The notes beneath the pieces were generated by a model. That model did not search any database, was not told the DNA's origin, and worked only from the letters and a program-made list of their open reading frames with translations. This document shows positions 1 to 10,600 of a stretch of 64,000 bases of DNA, piece by piece. Location: positions 23,431,132 through 23,495,131 of the forward strand of contig JALGQZ010000018.1 of NCBI GenBank assembly GCA_023105745.1, given 5' to 3'. Source of the DNA: Austropuccinia psidii. Taxonomy: Eukaryota > Basidiomycota > Pucciniomycetes > Pucciniales > Sphaerophragmiaceae. A program made the position numbers and the translations under genes. How positions within the stretch are numbered: position 1 is the stretch's first letter; each line of letters starts with the position of its first letter.

Positions 1-1238
1 GCATTGAAAAGGCTACCTTTACTTCAGACGTTAAACTCACTGCAGCTCATCGATGCACTCAACTCTGATAGTGATTCTGATATCCAGGAAGATATAATCT
101 TATTAGATATGATAACCTCACAAAGATACATCAATCCCCGTAGAAGATATCCATCACATTACATGTATACAATGAATGACTTACAAACATTATCATCTGA
201 AAAGTTTCGACAGCTATGTAGGACCACACATGAATCATTTGAAAAACTGGTTGCACAAATTCAAGCTGATAAAACGTTTCAAAACTCATCACAAAACAAA
301 CAACGCAATCCTGCCATCCAATTGGCTGTGGCATTATCAAGGCTAGGATCAAATGGCAATGGGGCCGCTTTGGGAAAGATTGGAATGTTGTTTGGAATTA
401 GCCATGGGGCTATTGTGCTGTACACTCAAAGAGTCATTCAGATATTAATGAAGTTGAAGCGCAAAGTGATTGTGTGGCCAACAATAGAACAACACAGAGA
501 GATGTCTCAAGTAATGCAAGCAGAAGGCTTCCCTGGGTGCATTGGGTTTATTGATGGGAGTCTCATACCATTATCACAACGTCCTCCCAAGGATGGTGAA
601 GCATATTTTGATCGCAAAAAAAGGTAAGCTGTTGAATCTTTATTCTTTATTTCAATCTTACTGATGGTTTACATATAAGGTATTCTATGTCAATACAACT
701 GGTTTGCGATATTAACAAACAGTTCACTGCTCTACATGTTGGTTGTACTGGGTCACTTCATGATTCAAATGTCTATCAACATATGAAAATAGCACAAACA
801 CCTCAAGAGTTTTATGAAAAGGAGCAGTACCTACTTGCAGATTCGGCATATGCAAGCTCTCCTTGGGTTGTTCCAGCATATAAGGGAGTTGTAGCACAGA
901 ATGAAGACAACCGTTCTTTCAATTACTGTCTAGCAAAATCAAGGGTCAGAATCAAGCATGCAATTGGAATTTTGAAGGGGCGGTGGTTTTCTCTAAGGGA
1001 AATGCAAAATCAAATGAGGGATACTCATGAAATCCAATATTTTGTTAGTTGGGTCATTTCTTGCACAATTTTACATAATATGTTAGCACAAATTGGCGAT
1101 GAATGGTTTGATCTATATGAGGATGATGATCCACCACATGCAGAAAATCTGGCCAACAACAACATTGGGGAAAATGTGGTAAATATGCGTGAAAAAATTA
1201 AACCAATCACTTTAGCATGGAAAAACAGTCAATTGTAA
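1..1238 (+). CDS. PIF/Harbinger transposase (DDE_Tnp_4 type), two exons, 5' end cut by window
   Basis: The gene is join(<1..623, 680..1238). The 56-nt intron has donor GTAAGC and acceptor AAG; splicing rebuilds an AGG codon and joins the two reading frames without a gap. Counting from the TTG codon at position 4 there are about 392 residues. The N-terminal part carries the helix-turn-helix-like stretch found before the nuclease (about residues 95-150). The nuclease core shows GFIDGS (D184), GSLHDS (D235) and LLADSAY (D261). The family block normally reading R-V-x-I/V-E-H-x-x-G-x-L-K is present as RVRIKHAIGILKGRW, with lysine at residue 299 (codon 954-956) where the catalytic glutamate is expected. 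The protein would cut and join element ends in the nucleus, with the Myb-like partner supplying DNA binding. As written it is probably inactive. The stop is TAA at 1236-1238. Confidence 0.88.
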
Positions 1239-1335
1239 ATTTCTTCAGGACCATTGATTTATGTACATAATTTAATGGCATACAATGGAGTGGAGATTTT
1301 ATTCTTAAAATAAAACTATGTACAATTAATATTTT

Positions 1336-2678
1336 TTAGTTCTTTTTTTGGTCCTGCATATTTCTTTCACAGTACCCATTGACTCTTGAATTAATTGCAG
1401 TGGGTGGCATTTTCAAGAATTTCTCACCTACATTAAATAATTTATGGTTTATTTGAAAAGAACATCCAAAATGAGTTATTTTGTCATGATTGATAATCTC
1501 TGGAGTTGGTTTTGCTGTATGATGAACCATTGTTGATGTCTTCCAAAGAATTTCCATGATGCCCGGTTTTTTGGAAAAATCAATTTCCATTTTCAATTCG
1601 GGGAAGTGCAAGCCATGTCCAGAGGGAGTGAAGACAGTTGGAAGGGGATGAAAATCTTTTTTGGATACAAAAGAAAAAATACCATAAGTCCAGGGATTGA
1701 GATCATTCAAATCTTGGTGGGGTTTATTGAAAAATCCATCTTGAGTGACAATGACATTGGAAAAAGATTTGAATTCGTCCTTTGGATTGGCAGAAGTCCA
1801 TTCAAGTTGACTGAAGTTTGGTAATTTGGCGGACTCCATTAATGACTGATTTTGTTGTGCAGCTAATTGTGAAAAATGAGAGATTCTGGAGTAAATGAAT
1901 TCGTCATACTTTTGAAGTTTGGTCCATTGAATATTATCCAATTCAATTTGATGAGGAGATAAACCAGCCTTTCTGGAGTAAACACCTAAAAGGCTTGATA
2001 ATAATTAGTAATAATTCAAATTATAAGTCAAAAAATTCACACACCTGCAGATTTGCCAGCATCCGATCCAGGACAAAAGCCAATACCTTTCATAATGCCA
2101 CCTAGGAGTTGTTTATTTGTTTTAATTTCTTGGCAATTTTGAGATAAGGACATCAATGTAATGATAAGGTCTTTTAGTATTTGAGAGTGGCCTAAGGAAA
2201 CATCAAAAGGGGTGATTTCATAAATGCAGACAGGTAGATATGGCTTTTGTGTTTTATCAATGATTACATAAGGGTGGGGTAAAGTATTGATTGATGGTAG
2301 TTTTAACCATGAGGAATTTTCTGCTTTCTTGTCAATGGAAATGGTGGAAAACTTCTTATATGCTGCTTTTGAATGTCCAAGCTGAGGCATGATTTGTTTT
2401 GAATCATGAATATGTTGTCTTTGGCATCGGGTAAGCTTTCTTTTATGATTGGTTTGGTTATTATTATCTTCATGATGTTCTATCTTTGGTTTAGTCCTAA
2501 CCATGACATCACTTGGAGTAACAATATTTGCATCATCATTCAATTCAATCTGATAATGTACTGACACTGGTTTAGTCCTAACCATGACATCATCAGAACA
2601 ATTTGAAGAGTTACAGGGAGTGGGAGCACTTTTTTTGAATTTTAATGATGATGGAAGGGGGCGGAATGGGAATGACAT
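1336..2678 (-). CDS. Tet/JBP-like 2OG-Fe(II) dioxygenase, two exons
   Basis: Exons are 2678-2045 and 1985-1336. The 59-nt intron has donor GTGTGT, a TTACTAATT branch-like site and acceptor TTTTAG, and joins GSDAGKSAG to VYSRKAGL in frame. From the first ATG (2678) the product is about 427 aa. The reading frame stays open to 2744, but only through a TTG codon and a hydrophobic stretch, so I prefer 2678. The N-terminal third is polar and low in complexity. The C-terminal half has the double-stranded beta-helix pattern: iron-binding H-x-D in NKPHQDLND (about residues 301/303), then MVHH (366/367), then ITHFGCSFQI near 383. In this fold an arginine a few residues after the distal histidine usually binds 2-oxoglutarate; a histidine sits at the likely site here. 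Relatives oxidise 5-methylcytosine or thymine in DNA. The gene is tail to tail with the transposase, with 97 bp between stops. The family call rests on motif pattern, not on a search. Confidence 0.62.
2487..2592. repeat. 25-bp direct repeat inside the dioxygenase N-terminal exon
   Basis: An identical 25-bp sequence occurs at 2487-2511 and 2568-2592, 81 bp apart in period. On the minus strand both copies code for DVMVRTKP in the same frame, once near residue 31 and once near residue 58 of the dioxygenase (from the 2678 start). The spacing is a multiple of three, which keeps the frame and suggests a local duplication in a disordered N-terminal region. Confidence 0.85.
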
Positions 2679-3036
2679 TGCAAAAAATATACTTATGAGA
2701 TTAAGAAATGATAAAAAACCAGTACAAAACAATTTAAATAACAATCAGCATGATTGTTGATTCAAATTAATTGCATATGAGTTTAATAAAACATTGAAAA
2801 GTGAGTCAGAACGATTATTTAAAAAAATAATGCAAAAAAAGGAAAAAAGATGATCAGCATTAATCATCTATGAATTTGAAAAAATAGAAAAAGATCAGTG
2901 ATGATCTTCAGACAAGGAAGGGTTAAGTGTTGAGGATCATGATAATGATCAAAAGGTAAAAACATAAGAACAATAGGAAGATTAAAAAAAAAGTGGTCGC
3001 ACTACCGTGGCCTGGTTGGTATTTTTGGTGATATAG

Positions 3037-3073
3037 GTAGGATGGTAGAGATTTGCTTCCTCTACCATCCTAC
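3037..3073. repeat. Perfect 14-bp inverted repeat (hairpin, 9-nt loop)
   Basis: The arm GTAGGATGGTAGAG (3037-3050) is matched exactly by CTCTACCATCCTAC (3060-3073). It lies between the end of the dioxygenase and the end of the decayed MUN-like gene, in about 200 bp of unusually G+C-rich, non-coding DNA. It could mark the junction of two inserted pieces or be the remains of a small inverted-repeat element. Confidence 0.85.
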
Positions 3074-3176
3074 GGGCCATTTTCGTATAAAATGAATTAA
3101 ACGGGGATTGAAGTACTATCGCGATCATTGCCGTAAAGGGTTAACAAGATTTGAATAAACCAAGTGGGTCCTGAAA

Positions 3177-4749
3177 TTAGCAAACAACTGAGAAGTAAGC
3201 AACAAAGTAGTGAGCAACGGTTGGCACTTTGTCAGCTCTTATCACAGATTGAACCGAATCACATGTTTTGGTTTCCATTGCATCTAGCCAGTTTTGTACA
3301 TAAGGTAGGAACAATTCATTGGCTTGCATAACCAAAGGCACGCTACAGGAGAATGGAATGGTAAATCAGTTGATGTAAATTCTCCAAATTAAGGACCTAT
3401 AGGAAAAAAGAGTGACCGACTTGGAGTTGGGCATATCATTGTTTTTTTGATTTCCAGCAAGGCATGATAGAGAGCTAGTACATCAGAATAATTAGATTCA
3501 GCCTCCTGGTTAACCAACCACACATTTCCTGGGTATCATAGGAGGAGGTCGCAGTAGCATTGCATTGAAAAATGGAGGATATGGGACAAGCTGAGTTGAA
3601 AGCGGGCTGTGATAGATGGCCATCCCATCTATTGAATCAAGAAGGGGCTGCTGATACGTTTCATTGGTAATATTGGCACATTGTCATGACAAGAGTCCAT
3701 CGCGTTTCAGTGAAGGGATGTTGTCATATAACTCGGTCACAGCTGAGTCAAATTAGTCACGTCGTTGTCTGTTTCATTGTCATTTTCTGTGAAGCAAAAT
3801 GATGACAATTACTAATTTGTTGTTCTGCTTCTATTTTGTTACTCTAATTCACTCACATCACAATGAGCCCACATCTCAAACTTGATATCTTCTAAAACGT
3901 TTAAAAAATTGTAAAGCACCTTGCTATCGCAATCAATGATTGGCACATCTTCTTCTTTGAATCTCTGAAAAATTGCATTGAACACCGCTGAAACTGGAAA
4001 GGGTAACGTTAATCTCCATTGCAAAGCACCTTGCACTAGAAGTTCAGGATGATTTTGAGATAAAATCTTTAGTAATCCTCCTTCATCTTCTGCAACGTTT
4101 TGCATTGACTGAAGGTCAAAATCAAGGGGTTGTTCCATCAAACTGGCATACTATTTGAGTTGATTGGGTGGGATGTAGGTGAATTTCTGAGTTGCTAAAT
4201 CTGGATCGATACTTGGCAATATCTGATTAGTTGCATCTTGGTGATCTTCATTGAAATCTACTTGTAAATCAGCAATTGCATTTAAAGTATCACGCAATGA
4301 TAAATCACATTTTGATAGGTTAGGACTCACAGAAATACCCTCTGGCCCTAATGACTTTCTTTGACTACCAAAGCCCACACTCCCATGACAACCTCTCAAA
4401 CTTGCATCAACTCAAGAACTATGTTCACGAGTCGAATTTGAAGCCAGACTTGAATTGTTATTTGAGACTAAGACAAAATCAACATTAGAAGCCAAATTGG
4501 CATCACTTCAGAAAGGCAAAAAAGTTACGATTAGTGTTTTTAAGATTGGGAAGAATTAGAGTAAGTAATAACTAACCTAATTCTAATACAAATGATTCCA
4601 CAAAACATTAAATATCCTACCACTATATCTTTGGCAGTGCCAATCATACCCATTCCAAATTTGAGTGTCGATACTATTCTTGGGTAAACTTTATTAAGTG
4701 CAGCTTTGGTAGTTAAATCGGATATATCATTTGGTGTGAAATAAAACTT
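3177..4749 (-). pseudogene. Decayed fragment resembling fungal UNC13 (MUN/MHD domain) gene
   Basis: Several minus-strand coding pieces follow one another. The segment 4749-4577 splices in frame (71-nt intron with acceptor CTGAAG) to one running from 4505 to 3839. That segment is open except for TGA at 4414-4412 and TAG at 4153-4151. Its end contains HPELLVQGALQWRL and RFKEEDVPIIDCDSKVL, which I associate with the N-terminal part of fungal UNC13 proteins. Farther on, 3540-3420 encodes EAESNYSDVLALYHALLEIKK. A last exon, 3342-3177, encodes FLPYVQNWLDAMETKT and SVQSVIRADK, which resembles the MHD1 core, then a TAA stop. Such proteins act in vesicle exocytosis and are normally over 1000 residues with a C2 domain; that part is missing. 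Exon limits between 3838 and 3343 are unclear and frames shift there. Family assignment is from motif memory. Confidence 0.5.
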
Positions 4750-6165
4750 CTAATCCTTTTGCAAAAAAAACAAAGTCAATTTCTAACCAATTCAAAAAGA
4801 GCAAAAGAGTTCAATTGATAAATGATGAGGGGTTGAAATTGGAATCCAATACAAACCATGACGACTATGAGACACAGACAAAAGCACAATACTTGGCTTG
4901 GAGATGATGGTGTTGATGCCGAAGAGATACCTGATGACACAAGAGAAAACAATTGAAAAACTCACCTCGTGCCAATTATAAATATTTCAAAACAATGAGT
5001 AAAGAACTACAAACAAATTTCATCCAAAGATTAGCTGGATGGCATACAGTTGAACAAACAACTATAAGTCAAAAGACCCACCTCAATCCAAAAAACCGAA
5101 CTACACAAGTATGATATATCAACTAGAAAGCTGATTAATTCAAAAATAAGTTGCATCACCTCCTTTTGAAACAAAAATTAATTTAAAAAACTCACTTCAA
5201 TTAAAAAAATACTTTTTAAAAAAGAAGTTTTTTAAAAATGAGTTGCATATAAACCTGTGCAAAAAATCCAATGGATTTTAAAAACCTAGGCGCAATCCAA
5301 TAAGAACTGCTTTAAAAGTAATTTTTAATTGGATAAAAAATAATGGATTCAAGAATGAGGAGGTTTTAAATATGTTGCAATAAAACACAGATTTTAAAAA
5401 TCTGACATTGATCAAAACCAAAAAAATTTAAAAATGAGTTTGAACCAACTAAAAAGAACGTAGATTCAAGATAAATCGCGTTGAATCCTGTTGAAAAGAA
5501 ACCATAGAAGTTAAAAGACTCGCATGAATCCAATGAAAATTTTTTTAAAAAGAATGCTTCTTCAACTAAGATGAAAATCAAAATAAACCCACCCAAAAAA
5601 AAAACCATAAAATCCCAAACAAATAAGCATAAGCAATAATAATTTGAGACAATTCCAACAAAACTTAAACTTAAAAACAAAATCTAAAATTTGAAAACAC
5701 ATGAAACAAAATCACATCCAAAAAAAGAAAAATCAAAACAAAAAATATAAACACATTTGAAAATAACCATATATTAAAAAAAATAAAACAAGGAAAAGTT
5801 CTAAAAAATAAAATATGACATACCTAAATTATCAATAATTAAAGAAAAAGGAAGGTAAAGGGAGTTTGAATTAATTCAAATAAAAAGAAAATCAGACAAA
5901 TAAAGGAAAAAAAGGCACCATTCACTCTTAAGTGGCAAAAATTCACCACAAAATTCAAATTTCAACGGCACCTTCAAATTCAATTGGTTCAAATGTGGAC
6001 ATCAAACTTTGGCACATAACATCATGATGCCAAACTTGCACGAATGTTCAATTGTGTAATAAATTGCAATCCAATTTCAACACATAAGATCATTTCCACA
6101 TAATCATCAATTGTATATGACAAATCACCATGTATCAAATGATCACATGACATATATGTAATATG
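4750..6165. other. AT-rich spacer inside the element; no supported gene
   Basis: From 4750 to about 5050 the minus strand keeps short open stretches with possible splice sites (for example an acceptor ...GTCATCAG read down from about 4930). These may be further 5' exons of the decayed gene to the left, but no domain is recognisable. From about 5050 to 6165 the sequence is A-rich on the plus strand with many runs of A and repeated short motifs. I see no coding signal in it. Confidence 0.5.
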
Positions 6166-7397
6166 TTATTTTTTATTGATCAATGTCAGAATTCGTTCCA
6201 GCTCCGCAATTGGCCTGCTTGATGACAACGCCGCTATAGTGAGGTTCATCAGGCATTGCTTTTCCTTAAGTTCACATTCCCGATTCCACTTTTCTTTTTC
6301 AAATTCCTGTTTCTTTGCATGTTGCTTCTCGTCAAACTCCATTTGTTTTTGTAACTTGACTTCTTCAAACCGTTGTTTTTCCATGTTGCACACTTTCTCT
6401 TCATTCCACCTCTCCCTGTCCCACTCTAAACGTGCATTATCACTGATTTCACGGGCTAATAATCATGACTTTTGTCAGTAGGATTCATCACAGTAACCAT
6501 AAATGCAAGTCATACCTTTGTTCCGTGATTCAAGTAAATTTGCATAAGTAGGTGCAAACATATCCAGCGACCTTTTCCTAGAACCACTCTTGTCATTCAA
6601 GTTGGGTGTCATGGCTTGATTACGCTTTTGTGTTGAATGCATTATGGATTTACTTTGCTGATCAAAGGAGAAATAATCAATATTGGTGTGAATAAATATG
6701 ACTCTTGAATGTACTTACCAAATCATCTTGAAGGTTTTCCACTGGAACCAAGTTATCATCATTATTAAGCAAAGGATCCAGATTGTGAGGTGAATCCAAA
6801 CGATTATTCTCCTTTGAAAAGCAAATGAGCTTTAATTATCCAAGGTAAAAAAATGAAGAGATGATAACTTACCTTATCAAGCAAAACATCATCATCATCA
6901 CCATTGAAACTGTCTTTTTCTTGCGAATCATAGCTTGCAATGGGAGTGACATTGGGCTTGCGGCCAAAGAGCACATCCATTTCCACATAGCAAGGACACA
7001 TACTTTCCAGATTTTCACTCATTGATTTTATTCCTTTACTCTCATCTTCCTCCGTTATTCCAGCCCCAGTTAAGGTTTCAAATTTTTTGGCTGCCATATA
7101 TTTCTTTTTATATGTTCGCCATCAATCTCGGATGCTGCTTGAACTAAGGTTTAGGCGATTTCGTGATTTTTTGTTGACCTCAATGGCCATAAGCTGAAAC
7201 CCATGCTGCTTTGAGGAAGGAGGTCTTCCAATAGTTGTTGAACCACTAGTACCAAAACATGACTCAAAATTGGATTTGACTGAAAGCCAATTAATTATGG
7301 TTAAATAATCTGTACGTATCAAGTGACCTGATGGATGAGGCAGGCCAGAGGTGATCTTCATATCGGTCTTGATTTGTCTTGCTTTGGATTGAGGCAT
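6166..7397 (-). pseudogene. Harbinger Myb/SANT-like DNA-binding gene, four exons, one internal TGA
   Basis: Exons are 7397-6873, 6811-6719, 6657-6516 and 6455-6166. Introns of 61, 61 and 60 nt all have GTAAGT- or GTATGA-type donors and AG acceptors, and every join is in frame. The product would be about 349 residues. Residues 1-90 form the trihelix/SANT-like part (IRTDYLTIINWLSV, CFGTSG). A conserved block then follows, with KKYMAAKK, TGAGITEEDE, LESMCPCYVEMD and FGRKPNVTP. The C-terminus is a charged coiled coil (about residues 255-325, KQEFEKEKWNRECELKEKQ). The single defect is TGA at 7124-7122, just before WRTYKKKY, where relatives have arginine; CGA to TGA explains it. An in-frame ATG at 7484 is an alternative start. 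The role is to bind element ends and assist the transposase. Confidence 0.72.
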
Positions 7398-7544
7398 TAT
7401 TATATGGATAATGAAGTATAAATGGACTGTAAGCTGTTCAGTCAGATTGTCCAAAATGGAGTGTAGAAGAATATGTTGTACCATTATGAATCGTGAGTAC
7501 TCATTTGGGTTAGGTTTCAAGCTGAAATCCCAGATGCATGGGAT

Positions 7545-7677
7545 TTGATCAATATACCAGGGGACTCAGTTGAAATGCCATGGTATTTACACATAAAAAA
7601 CTCGGGATTTAGTGTTGGGATTTGGGTTCCAAATCCCATGTTATTTTAAGGCGGGATTTGGTGACTTTGACACCCCC
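7545..7677. repeat. Right terminus and subterminal repeats of the Harbinger element
   Basis: The terminal bases, read from the right, are GGGGGTGTCAAAGTCACC. GGGATTT motifs occur at about 7549, 7604, 7617 and 7652 in one orientation, with AAATCCC at 7631. A near-continuous palindrome, TGGGATTTGG-GTT-CCAAATCCCA, spans 7616-7638. Clusters of short motifs next to the end are typical binding sites for Harbinger Myb-like proteins. TAA at 7678-7680 is the likely target-site copy. Confidence 0.65.
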
Positions 7678-7680
7678 TAA

Positions 7681-10600
7681 TAAGAGATTATAGTCATTAT
7701 TTTAAGGGTCAATTTTTTTTGACCATAAAAAAAAGCCAAATTAAGGAATATAATTCAAAATTATTTCATGATTAAATGAATAAATCATTCTAGTTGTTTT
7801 TTCATTAAATTGATATACATGTTTCTTTGTTTTTGCTTTCCTAAAAAAATGAAACTTATTTATTATTGAAGAAAATTGAATACAAATAAATAAATAAATA
7901 ATAATGTTATAAGTGAAAAAAAGTTTTTTTATATACTTTTTAAAAAAAATCAAAATTGATCTTTTTTTTTGATTTTTTTTAGAAAAAACTGAAAAAAATA
8001 GAAATAACTTTTTTTTAGGTAGAGTGAACTATTTAATTTAAAAGAAAATCAGAATAGAATACTTATTGAGAATTAATTTGATACATTATAGAATTTAAAT
8101 TAATTTTTTTTTTGGTTTGAGTTATTAATTCTCTTTGTTTAAATTATTATTTTTTTCCCCAGGAATTAAATATTGAGTTTATTATTTAACTTAAAATACT
8201 CTTGAAAAGTTTTTTTTACTTTGAATTAAATACTAAACTCAAAAGCTTAATACTAAGCTTGATGATCAGGCTCTTACTCTGAAATAACTATGAATGGCTG
8301 ATTTTGTGAATTTTTTATTGTTAATTCTGAATTTTTAATTCTTGATTTTTAATTTTATTTTTTTGCCTTCCTCTTTAGTTTTTCTCTTTTTTGTGGATGT
8401 CAGTACCTTAAATAAAGAAAGATGAACTTTTTTTTGTTTTTAAAAACTCTTTTCTTTGTTGATTTTTGTGGTTTTTTTGGATCTTGAGTATGGAGAAACT
8501 ATTTTACTACCTATAAGAAATTCTTGAATATATATTATCTACTCTATTATTTAATAAAAAGGTATTTATGAAACATAATACAGTATTTTTTGATACCTTT
8601 GATTGAAGGCCTATTCTCTCCGTTCAAATAGTTATAAATCTTTTTTATTTAAAGCATAGTATAAATGGAATTTGGTGAGTAAGACATTTGATGATAAGGA
8701 AAATAGTTAAATATAATATAATCTGCAAATTTTATTTGGGATAGAAAGCCTCCATTATAAATAAGAATATGTTTTTGAGATAATACTAAATTTGATTCTT
8801 GAATTGTTTGCAAGTACAAATTATTTAAACTTTAGTTCAATTATAATGATTCTTTATTCTTTTATTTTTCTTAATTATGAGAAATTTCAGGAAGTAATTA
8901 ACAATTCTTCCTGCGAGATGAGAAATACTTTCCAAAACTTCATGGTATTGTCTTCCAATAGACATCTTTATGTTTTTAAACTCCCTTCAAAAGAGTCTCA
9001 GTTTCCTTATTAATAAAAGCTTTGAACATGACATGAGCACCTTAAGCTCTTGAAGTTTATTAATCCATAAATAGGGAATTATTTTGGTAAATAACGAAAA
9101 AAAATGTTTAAACAGGCATAATGTGTTTCTGGGTTAATTGAAAATAGCTTAAGGAATTTTTTTTGTAATTTTGACCAATTTTTATAAAAAATTCTTCTCT
9201 TGAGAGGAGCAAAGCATCTAAATGAGCCCAACAAAACAAATCAATTTTAATCAGTATGAGTGCAATAATAAAAAACTATTAATTTATTCCAATTTTTTAT
9301 ATATTTTTTCCCCTTTTGAAATTCCCCAATACTGTTTTTAGATGTGGCAGAATTTCTTTTAATATTCCAAATGAACAGAACTATATTCAAACTTGGAAAT
9401 ACCCCATTAAGAGCCTTAATAAAGACCTTATCTCTGTACATAAAAGCACAGGAGTGTACATAAGAAACACGGGAAAATGCGGCATTTTATAGCTATTTAA
9501 AATACTAGTTTCAAACCTTTTGAGGGCCCAATAGTAAAAAATTTTAACTTCATCCAACAAAAGATGAAAATTGGCAGAAAGGGTTTTATATGTTGAGTTG
9601 AATCCAGAAATGTGTAGAAGTGAGAGTTTGTACTGTTTTATATTATAAGTGGAACATATAAGGAGGAAATTATAAAATTTTTGTAAAATATTAAAATCTT
9701 TGGGATTACAGAAAAAATAAACAGATAAAGAGTGGTGAGTGAAATTGTCAGCTTTGAGTAAGCTAAAAAAGGATTAAGGATGATCTATTACTTGGAGATT
9801 GCTTTTTTTTCCTTTTGTTTATTATAAATTTCTTTCATCATAAATGGTCTTCAATAGTTACTTTGGGTTAATATCTTGTATTTGATTTGGTGAGGTTTTA
9901 TTTTTTAGGTAGTTAAAAAAGCCAATTGAGAGGCCTCTTCTTTATTTGGATTCCTGTATGTTTAAGAGGCCAAAGTATTGGAAAATGGTCCATGATCATC
10001 TTCTGAGTTTATGACATTGAGGGTCCAAGCCTCTCAATTGGGATATTATTTGGGGTAAAAATCACAAGGAAAATAAGTGTTTTTTGTTTTATAGTGTCTT
10101 TTATCATAAGAACTCTCACAAATAGAAACACATCTGTCACATCTGATTTTAATTCTGTTATATTTATAGCTTTCCTTTTCTTCAGAAATTTCATAGCCTT
10201 AAAGCTTGAAAGCCTCCTTTTAATATTAAAGAAATAATTTATCATATTCAAATATTTCTTCTGTGGATCAATTAAAAATGATTAAATTATTTTTTTTGAA
10301 AATATTAAGAAATTTTTTGAAAAAAACATGACAAAAATGTCATGTTTTGGAACAAAAGTTGAAGTGTTTGTTTTTTTTAAGAAAAGGATATTTTGTAAAA
10401 AAGCAAAATAGGGCTTTGGTTTTTTTAAAAGAAATTAAATAATATTTTTTTATCAAGAAATAAGAAATTAGAAGGTTAAAGAAAAAGAAATGAAGTTTTC
10501 TTACTAGAATTGGATTATTATTATTTTTTGAAAAAATTGTTGATTTTTTTTAGTGAGAAAAATAATATTTTTCTTCTAAAATATTTGAGTTGGAGACCTA

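Larger units (their letters stand above)
1..7677. mobile_element. Right part of a cargo-bearing PIF/Harbinger element
   Basis: The block contains the two genes that define PIF/Harbinger elements: a DDE transposase (1-1238, +) and a Myb/SANT-like protein (7397-6166, -). Its right edge is at 7677. Read inwards from there it begins GGGGGTGTCAAAGTCACC, and it is followed on the plus strand by TAA, the usual three-base Harbinger target site. Several GGGATTTG motifs lie just inside. Between the two core genes are a Tet/JBP-like dioxygenase and a decayed MUN-domain-like fragment, both on the minus strand, so these look like cargo. The left terminus is outside the window, so the inverted terminal repeat cannot be confirmed. 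The alternative is several separate insertions next to each other. The GC content is clearly higher than in the DNA to the right. Confidence 0.6.

Noticed and set aside
1606..1824. Plus-strand frame opposite the dioxygenase
   Set aside because: Antisense shadow of a spliced gene with clear motifs on the minus strand.
5366..5680. Minus-strand frame of 104 codons rich in Phe and Leu
   Set aside because: It lies in A-rich DNA (T-rich on the minus strand), has no motif, and its composition follows the base bias.
6176..6481. Plus-strand frame of 101 codons
   Set aside because: Antisense of the coiled-coil exon of the Myb/SANT-like gene; its Ser/Phe-rich content mirrors Glu/Lys codons.
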